Assembly: GCA_017311315.1 (NCBI GenBank) | Contig: CM029664.1 | Coordinates: 24,778,192-24,842,191 of the forward strand | Length of the DNA: 64,000 nucleotides | Source of the DNA: Dendrocalamus latiflorus | Taxonomy: Eukaryota > Streptophyta > Magnoliopsida > Poales > Poaceae | Direction of reading: 5' to 3' | Shown: in pieces, positions 23,626-36,500 of the stretch | Layout of the letters: each line of letters starts with the position of its first letter | Position numbering within the stretch: position 1 is the first letter of the stretch | Notes under the pieces: model-generated | Told to the model about the DNA's origin: nothing | Database searches by the model: none | What the model saw: only the letters and a program-made list of their open reading frames with translations | Position numbers and translations under genes: made by a program

Positions 23626-24221
23626 CAATATGATAAAGATTCACTGCATCATGGTAAGACAAACCAATATTCTTTTGTGCATCATGACAAGAAAATTGTG
23701 TTACATCCTATGTCTCCTGAAGCTATTTTTAAAGATGAGATTGCTAGAGCTAGTAGAGAGAAAAATCAGGAGCATAATAGGAGTGAAAATCAGATTGTTG
23801 CAAGTGAACTTGAGCAACATAAAAAGAAAAACTCTAAATCTGTTCATGAGATGAAAAATGAGATTAAATTGAAAGGTGCATGTTTTCTTGCTACTAAGTC
23901 TGATGTGAATGAGCTGGATGCTAGTACTTCTATTTGCTATGCCTTACTTTGCAAACAAGCTTTATTTTCATTCGAGGAGGTACCTTCTTCTGTGCCCCCT
24001 GCTGTCACTAATCTTTTGCAGGAGTACATGGATGTCTTTCCAAAGGACGTGCCACCAGGTCTACCACCAGTGCGAGGGATTGAGCACCAGATTGATTTGA
24101 TTCCCGGGGCATCTTTGCCCAATCGTGCGCCATACAGGACCAATCCGGAAGAAACTAAGGAGATTCAGCGTCAAGTTCAAGAATTGCTTGATAAAGGTTA
24201 TGTGCTGTTCCGGTAATTTTA

Positions 24222-25976
24222 GTGCCTAAGAAAGATGGATCATGGCGTATGTGTGTGGACTGTAGAGCGATCAATAACATTACCATTAGATATCGTCACC
24301 CTATTCCTAGATTAGATGATATGCTTGATGAATTAAGTGGCTCTATTGTCTTCTCTAAAGTTGATTTGCGTAGTGGGTACCACCAAATTCGCATGACATT
24401 GGGAGATGAATGGAAAACAACATTTAAAACTAAGTTCGGTTTGTATGAGTGGTTAGTGATGTCATTTGGTTTAACTAATGCACCTAGCACATTCATGAGA
24501 TTAATGAACGAGGTTTTGCGTGCTTTCATTGGTAAATTTGTAGTGGTCTATTTTGATGATATATTGATATATAGCAGATCACTAGAGGAACACCTTTGCC
24601 ATTTACGTGCTGTTTTTGATGCTTTACGTAATGCACGTTTATTTGGTAACGTTGAGAAGTGCACATTTTGCACGGATCAATTCTCTTTTCTTGACTATGT
24701 TGTTACTCCACAGGGCACAGAAGTTGATCAAGCCAAGGTTGAGGCAATACAGAGTTGGCCGACTCCTAAAACGGTCATGCAGGTGCGAAGTTTTCTAGGA
24801 CTTGCTGGATTCTATCGTCGTTTTGTGAAGGATTTCAGCACCATCGCTGCACCATTGAATGAGCTCACTAAAAAGGGGGTGCCGTTTACTTGGGGGAATG
24901 CACAGGAAGACGCCTTCAACACATTGAAAGATAAGTTAACACATGCACCATTACTCCAACTTCCAGATTTTAGTAAGACTTTTGAGCTAGAATGTGATGC
25001 TAGTGGACTTGGATTGGGTGGTGTGCTATTGCAAGAAGGTAAACCTGTGGCATACTTTAGTGAAAAATTGAGTGGGCCTAGTTTGAACTATTCTACTTAT
25101 GATAAGAAATTATATGCTCTAGTTCGAACTTTAGAGACATGGCAACATTATTTATGGCCCAAAGAATTTGTCATTCATTCTGATCATGAGTCATTAAAGC
25201 ATATTAGAAGTCAAGCAAAATTGAACCGTAGGCATGCAAAGTGGGTTGAATTCATAGAGTCTTTTCCTTATGTCATAAAACACAAAAAGGGAAAGGAGAA
25301 TGTTATTGCTGATGCATTGTCTAGGAGATATACCATGCTCTCACAACTTGACTTCAAAATTTTTGGATTGGAAACAATTAAGGAGCATTATGTTCATGAT
25401 GATGATTTTAAAGACGTGTTGCTGAATTGCCAAGAGGGAAAAACGTGGAATAAATTTGTTCTAAATGATGGATTTGTGTTTAGAGCTAACAAACTATGCA
25501 TTCCAGCTAGCTCCGTTCGTTTGTTGTTGTTACAGGAAGCGCATGGAGGTGGGCTGATGGGCCATTTTGGAGCGAAGAAGACGGAAGACATACTTGCTAG
25601 TCATTTCTTTTGGCCAAAGATGAGACGTGATGTGGAACGTTTTGTTACTCGCTGCACTACGTGTCAAAAGGCTAAATCACGACTTAATCCTTACGGTTTG
25701 TATATGCCTCTACCTGTTCCTAGTGTGCCTTGGGAAGATATTTCGATGGACTTTGTTTTAGGACTGCCTAGGACAAAGAAGGGGAGGGATAGCATATTTG
25801 TTGTTGTGGATAGATTTTCTAAGATGGCACACTTCAAACCATGTCATAAAAGTGATGATGCTACCAATATTGCTGATTTGTTCTTTCGTGAAGTTGTTCG
25901 TTTGCATGGTGTGCCAAATACAATAGTTTCCGATCGTGACACTAAATTCCTTAGCCATTTTTGGAGAACTTTATAG
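24222..25976 (+). pseudogene. CRM-type reverse transcriptase, RNase H and integrase N-terminal part (open segment)
   Basis: This is 584 codons in the frame reached after the frameshift near 24207. RT motifs are clear ([24 protein letters not shown]). The single RNase H has the usual Asp and ends with IADALSR. The integrase HHCC zinc finger (CTTCQKAKS) and the first two catalytic aspartates follow. The TAG at 25974-25976 interrupts before the catalytic Glu, which lies in the same frame downstream (TEVVNRT near 26040). Confidence 0.88.
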
Positions 25977-26607
25977 GCTAAATTGGGGACTAAGCTGTTA
26001 TTTTCGACTACGTGTCATCCCCAAACTGATGCGCAGACTGAAGTTGTGAATAGAACTTTATCTACCATGCTTAGGGCTGTTTTGAAAAAGAACATTAAAA
26101 TGTGGGAAGAATGCTTGCCTCATATTGAATTTGCTTATAATCGTTCGCTGCATTCTACTACAAAGTTGTGCCCTTTTGAGATTGTCTATGGCTTTGTGCC
26201 TCGTGCTCCTATTGATTTGCTACCACTTCCATCTTCGGAGAAGTTAAATTTTGACGCTAAACAGCGTGCTAACTTGATGTTGAAATTGCACGAGACAACC
26301 AAAGAAAATATTGAACGCATGAATGCTAAATATAAACTTGCTGGTAGTAAAGGAAGGAGGCATTTAACTTTTCAACCGGGTGATTTAGTTTGGTTGCATT
26401 TGAGAAAAGAACGATTTCCTGAATTGAGGAGGTCTAAGTTGAAGCCTAGAGCTGATGGTCCTTTCAAAGTGTTGGAAAAGATTAATGACAATGCATATAA
26501 ACTTGAGTTGCCTGCAGATTTTGGGGTTAGTCCCACCTTTAACATTGCAGATTTGAAGCCATACTTGGGAGAAGAAGATGAGCTTGAGTCGCGGACGACT
26601 CAAATGC

Positions 26608-26620
26608 AAGAAGGGGAGGA
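26608..26620 (+). other. Polypurine tract of CRM-type element
   Basis: AAGAAGGGGAGGA lies immediately before the 3' LTR start TGATGAGG. The identical tract precedes the LTR at 6955 and also occurs at 6673-6686. Confidence 0.8.
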
Positions 26621-27565
26621 TGATGAGGACATCCTTTCCATGCATACAACCATGCCGACTCCATATCAAACTGAAACTATGATACAAGGACCAATGACTA
26701 GAGCGCGAGCACGTCAACTTAACCATCAGGTGAATGCGTTCCTAAGTTTGCATAAAATGTTTCAAAGAATGGAATACTACTTAATTCTTGTGATGATTTA
26801 ATTGTCCTTAGGAACCATGGGGAAGAACCACATGAGCTCAAGTATAGAAGTGGAACCTTCAAGCGTAAACCAAGTCCTGTTCACGAGTTTGACTCGGATT
26901 CGGCCTTGTTGACAGCGCCTACTTCAAATGGCCGTAACTTTCGATCCAGAAGGTTTCTCAGGGCCCGTGAGTACTCGTTGGAAAGCTCTTGAAGTCTACT
27001 TTCAGATGGATCCAGCCTCAAACCCAGATTCCATCCGAGTCGACCAGAAACTGCAAAACAATTCATGTTGCTTTTCCAGTCCGAGTCAAAGTGGGCCTTG
27101 GGCCTTGTAATTCGAGTCCTATTCGGCTTCCTTGTGTTTTGGCCGACCCTCCACCTTCCGTGACCATTAAATAGGCAGCCGCACCCTCTTCTAGGGTTTG
27201 GGTTTTGTTTAGACTAAGTTAGCTTTTCTTGCTTTGCCTTGTACTCGCACGTGTCGGCTAGACCGCCCGAATACTTGTCTTCGGAACCCCACCGTATTCT
27301 GTTTTCAATTGAATCTTACATCGTTATTTGCAATTGAGTTGCTGTTCATCTTGTTCTTGGTTGTTCTTCGATTGCTTGCAGGAACAAGAACCCTCGTGGT
27401 TAGGTTGATCGTGCGCCGACAAGGTCACGAACAATCTATGGAGTTGGTGTATCGATCGCTAAGGTGCAACGTCCTTGAATGGTTGTAGTCGGGTCGTCAA
27501 CATCATCTCCTTCCCCAATCGAATCTACCACTCTCATCGAAAGATCGGGACGCCTAGTCCTATCA
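26621..27565 (+). repeat. 3' LTR of complete CRM-type element
   Basis: It is 945 bp, TGATGAGGACATCC to CCTAGTCCTATCA, followed by the target duplication ATCTC. It differs from the 5' LTR by about 30 substitutions plus a 1-bp length difference. Confidence 0.92.
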
Positions 27566-30500
27566 ATCTCCATCCTCAATCGAATCTACCACTTTCATCG
27601 AAGAACGGGACCGCTAGTGCTATCACCAATGTTCGGCTTTCATTATTCAGGAGCAGCCCTCAATGCAATATCAATGACTAGTCTCAAGTATTCAAAGGAT
27701 ATAAGTGAACCTCGTATGTATGGTGTTCGGCTGTATGGTGTTCAAGGAAACCAACGCGTACAATAACTACCCTCTTGGTTTTCGGATAGCACCTCCCTGG
27801 AGTTGGTTTCGGATGGCAACTCCAAACGGATTCGGAAGTGGACAGCTAGCCAAAACCGACTTCGATTATAGGGTCGTACTCGGATTGATCTGGGAGGAGT
27901 TGTACACATGGACTCACTTCATGAGTAAAATGAATCTACTTTTTTTGTTTGGATTCTAGGGTTGTACTCGGGTTGATCTGGGAGGAGTTGTACACACGGA
28001 CTCAACTTCAAGAGTAAATTGAATCTACTTTTTCTTGTTTTAAGGGAACACAAGATCAAGTTGCGCGAAGGAACGACAAAACTCATAAAAATAGCAGATG
28101 CGAAACTAGCATTTAGATTTTTCTGATTCAGATTGAAACATGCATCTTTCATTTGCAATTGGGTTGCTGTTTGTTTTGTTCTTGCCTATTCTTCGATTGC
28201 TTGTAGGAACAAGTACCCTCGTGGTTACGTCGATTGTGCTCCGACAAGGTCACGAACAACCTCTAGAGTTGGTATCGATCGCTAAGGCGACGTCCTTGGG
28301 GGGTTGTAGTCGGGTCGTCAACGTTATCTCCATCCTCAATCGAATCTACCACTTTCATCGAAGAACGGGACCGCTAGTGCTATCAGCAATGTTCAGCTTT
28401 AAGTATTCAGGAGCAGGCCTCAATGCAATATCAATGACTAGTCTCAAGTATTCAATGGATAAAAGTGAACCTCGTACGTATGGTGTTCAATGAAACCAAC
28501 GCGTACACTAACTCCCCTGTTGGTTTTCGGATAGCACCTCCCTATAGTGGGTTTCGGATGGCAACCTCCAAACGGATTCGGAAGCGGACAGCAAGCCAAA
28601 ACTGACTTGGATTCTAGGGTCGTACTCGGATTGATCTGGGAGGAGTTGTAGACACGGACTCACTTCAAGAGTAAAAGGAATCTACTTTTTTTGTTTGGAT
28701 TCTAGGGTTCTACTCGGGTTGATCTGCGAGGAGTTGTAGACACGGACTCAACTTCAAGAGTAAATTGAATCTACTTTTTTTTGTTTTAAGGGAACACAAG
28801 ATCAAGTTGCGCGAAGGAGCGCAAAGATCAGCACGTATACAAAATTTCTAATGGATCAAGGCTGAACAAAACTCACAAAAATAGCAGATGTGAAACTAGC
28901 GTTTGGATTTTTCTGATTCAGATTGAAACATACAACTTTCATTTGCAATTGAGTTGCTATTTATCTTGTTCTTGCCTGTTCTTCGATTGCTTGTAGGAAC
29001 AAGTACCCTCGTGGTTACGTTGATTGTGCTCCGACAAGGTCACGAACAACCTCTGGAGTTGGTATCCATCGCTAAGGCGCAACGTCCTTGGGGGTTGTAG
29101 TTGGGTCGTCAACGTTATCTCCATCCTCAATCGAATCTACCACTTTCATTGAAGAACGGGACTGCTAGTGCTATTACCAATGTTCAGCTTTAAGTATTCA
29201 GGAGCAGCCCCCAATGCAATATCAATGACTAGTCTCACGTATTCAAAGGATATATGTAAACCTCGTATGTATGGTGTTCGGCTGTATGGTGTTCAATGAA
29301 ACCAACGCGTACACTAACTCCCCTCTTGGTTTTCGGATAGCACCTCCCTGGAGATGGTTTCGGATGGCAACCTCCAAACGGATTCGGAAGTGGACAGCTA
29401 GCCAAAACCGACTTCGATTCTAGGGTCGTACTCGGATTGATCTGGGAGGAGTTGTAGATACGGACACGTTTCAAGAGTAAAATTAATCTACTTTTTTTGT
29501 TTGGATTCTAGGGTTGTACTCGGGTTGATCTGGGAGGAGTTGTAGACACGGACTCAACTTCAAGAGTAAATTGAATCTACTTTTTCTTGTTTTAAGGGAA
29601 CACAAGATCAAGTTTCGTGAAGGAACGACAAAACTCACAAAAACAGCAGATGCAATACTAGCGGTTGGATTTTTCTGATTCAGATCGAAACATACATCTT
29701 TCATTTGCAATTGGGTTGCTGTTTATCTTGTTCTTGCCTGTTCTTCGATTGCTTGTAGACCTCGTGGTTACGTGGATTGTGCTCCGACTAGGTCACGAGC
29801 AACCTCTGGATTTGGTATCGATCGCTAAGGCGCAACGTCCTTAGGGGTTGTAGTCGGGTCGTCAACGTTATCTCCATCCTCAATCGAATCTACCACTTTC
29901 ATCGAACAACGGGACCGCTAGTGCTATCACCAATGTTCGGCTTTCAGTATTCAGGAGCAGCCCTCAATGCAATATCAATGACTAGTCTGAAGTATTCAAA
30001 GGATATAAGTGAACCTCGTATGTGTGGTGTTCGGCTGTATGGTGTTTAAGGAAACCAACGCGTACAATAACTCCCCTCTTGGTTTTCAGATAGCACCTCC
30101 CTGGAATTGGTTTTGGATGGCAACTCCAAATGGATTCGGAAGTGGACAGCTAGCAAAAACCGACTTCGATTATAGGGACGTACTCGGATTGATCTGGGAG
30201 GACTTGTAGACACGGACTCACTTCATGAGTAAAATGAATCTACTTTTTTTGTTTGGATTCTACGGTTGTACTCGGGTTGATCTGGGAGGAGTTGTAGACA
30301 CGGACTCAACTTCAAGAGTAAATTGAATCTACTTGTTTTTGTTTTAAGGGAACACAAGATCAAGTTGCGCGATGGAACGCAAAGATCAGCACGTAAACAA
30401 AATTTCTAATGGATCAAGGCTGAACAAAACTCACAAAAATAGCAGATGCGAAACTAACGTTTGGATTTTTCTGATTTAGGTTAAACATACATCTTTCATT

Positions 30501-33500
30501 TGCAGTTGGGTTGCTGTTTATCTTGTTCTTGCCTGTTCTTCGATTGCTTGTAGGAACAAGTACCCTCGGGGTTACGTTCATTGTGCTCCGACAAGGTCAC
30601 GAGCAACCTCTGGATTTGGTATCGATCGCTAAGGCGCAACGTCCTTGGGGGGTTGTAGTCGGGTCATCATCGTTATCTCCATCCTCAATCGAATCTACCA
30701 CTTTCATCGAAGAACGGGACCGCTAGTGCTCTCACCGATGTTCAGCTTTCAGTATTCAGGAGCAGCCCTCAATACAATATCAATGACTAGTCTCAAGTAT
30801 TCAAAGGATATAAGTGAACCTCGTATGTATGGTGTTCGGCTGTATGGTGTTCATGGAAACAAACGCGTACAATAACTCCCCTCTTGGTTTTCGGATAGCA
30901 GCTCCCTGGAGTTGGTTTCGGATGGCAACTCCAAACGGATTCGGAAGTGGACAGCTTGCCAAAACCGACCTCGACTATAGGGTCGTACTCAGATTGATCT
31001 GGGAGGAGTTGTAGACACGGACTCATGTCAAGAGTAAAATGAATCTACTTTTTTTTGTTTGTATTCTAGGGTTGTACTCGGGTTGATCTGGGAGGAGTTG
31101 TAGACACGGACTCAACTTCAAGAGTAAATTGAATCTACTTTTTTTGTTTTAAGGGAACACAAGATCAAGTTGCGCGAAGGAACGCAAAGATCAGCACGTA
31201 AACAAACTTTCTAATGGATCAAGGCTGAACAAAACTCACAAAAATAGCAGATGCGAAACTAGCGTTTGGATTTTTCTGATTCAGATTGAAACATACATCT
31301 TTCATTTGCAATTGGGTTGCTGTTTATCTTGTTCTTGCCTGTTCTTCGATTGCTTGTAGGAACAAGTACCCTCGTGGTTACGTTGATTGTGCTCCGACAA
31401 GGTCACGAGCAACCTCTGGAGTTGGTATCGATCGCTAAGGCGCAACGTCCTTGGGGGGTTGTAGTCGGGTCGTCATCGTTATCTCCATCCTCAATCGAAT
31501 CTACCACTTTCATCGAAGAACGGGACCGCTAGTGCTATCACCGATGTTCAGCTTTAAGTATTCAGGAGCATCCCTCGATGCAATATCAAGGACATAAGTA
31601 TTCAAAGGATATAAGTGAACCTCGTATGTATGGTGTTCGGCTGTGTGGTGTTCAAGAAAACCAACGTGTACACTAACTCCCCTCTTGGTTTTCGGATTGC
31701 ACCTCCCTGGAGTTGGTTTCGGATGGCAACCTCCAAACGGATTCGGAAGTGGACAGCTAGCCAAAACCAACATCGATTCTTGGGTCGTGCTCAGATTGAC
31801 CGGGGAGGAGTTGTAGACACGGACTCACATCAAGAGTAAAATGAATCTACTTTTTTTGTTTGGATTCTAGGTTGTACTCGGGTCGATCTGGGAGGACTTG
31901 TAGACACGGACTCAACTTCCAGAGTAAGTTGAATCTACTTTTTTTTGTTTTAAGGAAACACAAGATCAAGTTGCCCGAAGGAACACAAAGATCAGCACGT
32001 AAACAAAATTTCTAATGGATCAAGGCTGAACAAAACTCATAAAAATAGCAGATGCGAAACTAGCATTTGGATTTTTCTAATTCAGATTGAAACATGCATC
32101 TTTCATTTGCAATTGGGTTGTTGTTTGTCTTGTTCTTGCCTATTCTTCGATTGCTTGTAGAAATAAGTACCCTCGTGGTTACGTCGATTGTGCTCCGACA
32201 AGGTCAGGAACAACCTCTGGAGTTGGTATCGATCGCTAAGGCGCAACGTCCTTGGGGGTTGTAGTCGGGTCGTCAACGTTATCTCCATTCTCAATCGAAT
32301 CTACCACTTTCATCGAAGAACGGGACCGCTAGTGCTATCACCAATGTTCAGCTTTAAGCATTCAGGAGCAGCCCTCAATGCAATATCAATGAGTAGTCTC
32401 AAGTATTCAATGGATATAAGTGAACCTCGTACGTATGGTGTTCAATGAAACCAACGTGTACACTAACTCCCCTCTTGGTTTTCGGATAGCACCTCCCTGG
32501 AGTTGGTTTCGGATGGCAACTTCCAAACGGATTCGGAAGCGGACAGCAAGCCAAAACCGACTTCGATTCTAGGGTCGTACTCGGATTGATCTGGGAGGAG
32601 TTGTAGACACGGACTCACTTCAAGAGTAAAATGAATCTACTTTTTTGTTTGAATTCTAGGGTTCTACTCGGGTTGATCTGGGAGGAGTTGTAGACACAAA
32701 CTCAACTTCAAGAGTAAATTGAATCTACTTTTTTTTGTTTTAAGTGAACACAAGATCAAGTTGCGCGAAGGAACACAAAGATCAGGACGTATACAAAATT
32801 TGTAATGGATCAAGGCTGAACAAAACTCACAAAAATAGCTGATGCGAAACTAGCGTTTGGATTTTTCTGATTCAGATTGAAACATACATCTTTCATTTGC
32901 AATTGAGTTGCTATTTATCTTGTTCTTGCCTGTTCTTCGATTGCTTGTAAGAACAAGTACCCTCGTGGTTACGTTGATTGTGCTCCGACAAGGTCACGAA
33001 CAACCTCTGGAGTTGGTATCGATCGCTAAGGCGCAATGTCCATGGGGGGTTGTAGTCGGGTCGTCAACGTTATCTCCATCCTCAATCGAATCTACCACTT
33101 TCATCGAAGAACGGGACCGCTAGTGCTATCACCAATGTTCAGCTTTAAGTATTTAGGAGCAGCCCTCAATGCAATATCAATGACTAGTCTCAAGTATTCA
33201 AAGGATATAAGTGAATCTCGTATGTATGGTGTTCGGCTGTATGGAGTTCAAGGAAACCAAAGCGTACACTAACTCCCATCTTGGTTTTCGGATAGCACCT
33301 CCCTGGAGTTGGTTTCGGATGGCAACCTCCAAACGGATTCGGAAATGGACAGCTTGCCAAAACCGACTTCGATTATAGGGTTGTACTCGGATTGATCTGG
33401 AAGGAGTTGTAGACACGGACTCAACTTCAAGAGTAAATTGAATCTACTTTTTTTTGTTTTAAGGGAACACAAGATCAAGTTGCGCGAAGGAACGCAAAGA

Positions 33501-36500
33501 TCAGCACGTAAACAAAATTTCTAATGGATCAAGGCTGAACAAAACTCACAAAAATAGCAGATGCGAAACTAGCGTTTGGATTTTTCTGATTCAGATTGAA
33601 ACATACATCTTTCATTTGCAATTGGGTTGCTGTTTATCTTGTTCTTGCTTGTTCTTCGATTGCTTGTCGGAACAAGTACTCTCGTGGTTACGTTGATTGT
33701 GCTCCGACAAGGTCACGAGCAACCTCTGGATTTGGTATCGATCGCTAAGGCGCAACGTCCTTGGGGGGTTGTAGTCGGGTCGTCATCGTTATCTCCATCC
33801 TCAATCGAATCTACCACTTTCATCGAAGAACGGGACCGCTAGTGCTATCACCGATGTTCAGCTTTAAGTATTCAGGAGCAGCCCTCGATGCAATATCAAG
33901 GACATAAGTATTCAAAGGATATAAGTGAACCTCGTATGTATGGTGTTCGGCTGTGTGGTGTTCAAGGAAACCAACGCGTACACTAACTCCCCTCTTGGTT
34001 TTCGGATTGCACCTCCCTGGAGTTGGTTTCGGATGGTAACCTCCAAACGGATTCGGAAGTGGACAGCTCGCCAAAACCGACATCGATTCTTGGGTCGTGC
34101 TCGGATTGACCTGGGAGGAGTTGTAGACACGGACTCACATCAAGAGTAAAATGAATCTACTTTTTTTGTTTGGATTCTAGGTTGTACTCGGGTCGATCCG
34201 GGAGGAGTTGTAGACACGGACTCAACTTCCAGAGTAAGTTGAATCTACTTTTTTTGTTTTATGGAAACACAAGATCAAGTTGCGCGAAGGAACACAAAGA
34301 TCAGCACGTAAACAAAATTTCTAATGGATAAAGGCTGAACAAAACTCATAAAAATAGCAGATGCGAAACTAGCATTTGGATTTTTCTAATTCAGATTGAA
34401 ACATGCATCTTTCATTTGCAATTGGGTTGCTGTTTGTCTTGTTCTTGCCTATTCTTCGATTGCTTGTAGGAATAAGTACCCTCGTGGTTACGTCGATTGT
34501 GCTCCGACAAGGTCACGAACAACCTCTAGAGTTGGTATCGATCGCTAAGGCGCAACCTCCTTGGGGGTTGTAGTCGGGTCGTCAACGTTATCTCCATCCT
34601 CAATCGAATCTACCACTTTCATCGAAGAACGGGACCGCTAGTGCTATCACCAATGTTCAGCTTTAAGCATTCAGGAGCAGCCCTCAATGCAATATCAATG
34701 ACTAGTCTCAAGTATTCAATGGATATAAGTGAACCTCGTACGTTTGGGGTTCAGTGAAACCAACGCGTACACTAACTCCCCTCTTGGTTTTCGGATAGCA
34801 CCTCCCTGGAGTTGGTTTCGGATGGCAACCTCCAAACGGATTCGGAAGCGGACAGCAAGCCAAAACCGACTTCGATTCTAGGGTCGTACTCGGATTGATC
34901 TGGGAGGAGTTGTAGACACGGACTCACTTCAAGAGTAAAATGAATCTACTTTTTTGTTTGAATTCTAGGGTTCTACTCGGGTTGATCTGGGAGGAGTTGT
35001 AGACACAAACTCAACTTCAAGAGTAAATTGAATCTACTTTTTTTTGTTTTAAGTGAACACAAGATCAAGTTGCGCGAAGGAACACAAAGATCAGGACGTA
35101 TACAAAATTTGTAATGGATCAAGGCTGAACAAAACTCACAAAAATAGCTGATGCGAAACTAGCGTTTGGATTTTTCTGATTCAGATTGAAACATACATCT
35201 TTCATTTGCAATTGAGTTGCTATTTATCTTGTTCTTGCCTGTTCTTCGATTGCTTGTAAGAACAAGTACCCTCGTGGTTACGTTGATTGTGCTCCGACAA
35301 GGTCACGAACAACCTCTGGAGTTGGTATCGATCGCTAAGGCGCACTGTCCTTGGGGGGTTGTAGTCGGGTCGTCAACGTTATCTCCATCCTCAATCGAAT
35401 CTACCACTTTCATCGAAGAACGGGACCGCTAGTGCTATCACCAATGTTCAGCTTTAAGTATTTAGGAGCAGCCCTCAATGCAATATCAATGACTAGTCTC
35501 AAGTATTCAAAGGATATAAGTGAATCTCGTATGTATGGTGTTCGGCTGTATGGAGTTCAAGGAAACCAAAGCGTACACTAACTCCCATCTTGGTTTTCGG
35601 ATAGCACCTCCCTGGAGTTGGTTTCGGATGGCAACCTCCAAACGGATTCGGAAATGGACAGCTTGCCAAAACCGACTTCGATTATAGGGTTGTACTCGGA
35701 TTGATCTGGAAGGAGTTGTAGACACGGACTCAACTTCAAGAGTAAATTGAATCTACTTTTTTTTGTTTTAAGGGAACACAAGATCAAGTTGCGCGAAGGA
35801 ACGCAAAGATCAGCACGTAAACAAAATTTCTAATGGATCAAGGCTGAACAAAACTCACAAAAATAGCAGATGCGAAACTAGCGTTTGGATTTTTCTGATT
35901 CAGATTGAAACATACATCTTTCATTTGCAATTGGGTTGCTGTTTATCTTGTTCTTGCCTATTCTTCGATTGCTTGTCGGAACAAGTACTCTCGTGGTTAC
36001 GTTGATTGTGCTCCGACAAGGTCACGAGCAACCTCTGGATTTGGTATCGATCGCTAAGGCGCAACGTCCTTGGGGGGTTGTAGTCGGGTCGTCATCGTTA
36101 TCTCCATCCTCAATCGAATCTACCACTTTCATCGAAGAACGGGACCGCTAGTGCTATCACCGATGTTCAGCTTTAAGTATTCAGGAGCAGCCCTCGATGC
36201 AATATCAAGGACATAAGTATTCAAAGGATATAAGTGAACCTCGTATGTATGGTGTTCGGCTGTGTGGTGTTCAAGGAAACCAACGCGTACACTAACTCCC
36301 CTCTTGGTTTTCGGATTGCACCTCCCTGGAGTTGGTTTCGGATGGCAACCTCCAAACGGATTCGGAAGTGGACAGCTCGCCAAAACCGACATCGATTCTT
36401 GGGTCGTGCTCGGATTGACCTGGGAGGAGTTGTAGACACGGACTCACATCAAGAGTAAAATGAATCTACTTTTTTTGTTTGGATTCTAGGTTGTACTCGG

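Larger units (their letters stand above)
21907..26801 (+). pseudogene. CRM-type gag-pol polyprotein, disabled
   Basis: The frame starts MSGEPVDL at 21907. Domains in order: gag (about residues 145-310), zinc knuckle CHQCKGYGHVRSEC (about 391), protease with IIDGGS (about 496), reverse transcriptase with [10 protein letters not shown] (near 24545), RNase H ([13 protein letters not shown], near 24990), integrase zinc finger and DDE core ([25 protein letters not shown]) and a C-terminal part ending near NIADLKPYLGEE. Lesions: an in-frame TGA at 23623-23625 after the protease, a short deletion with frameshift near 24207 before RT, and an in-frame TAG at 25974-25976 inside the integrase core. Both stops fall where related proteins have Trp. 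The frame passes the purine tract and runs about 180 bp into the 3' LTR. With these breaks the copy cannot make a full polyprotein. Confidence 0.9.
19923..27565 (+). mobile_element. Complete CRM-type Ty3/gypsy (centromeric chromovirus) element
   Basis: The 5' LTR is 19923-20868 and the 3' LTR 26621-27565 (946 and 945 bp), both TGATGAGGACATC...CCTATCA. Flanking direct repeats ATCTC (19918-19922 and 27566-27570) show a clean insertion into a satellite monomer. A tRNA-Met-type primer site follows the 5' LTR, and the purine tract AAGAAGGGGAGGA precedes the 3' LTR. A single gag-pol frame, TGATG starts and a coding frame running into the 3' LTR fit the CRM clade. By eye the LTRs differ at roughly 30 positions (about 3%), so the insertion is not recent. 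The polyprotein is broken by two stops and one frameshift. Confidence 0.9.
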
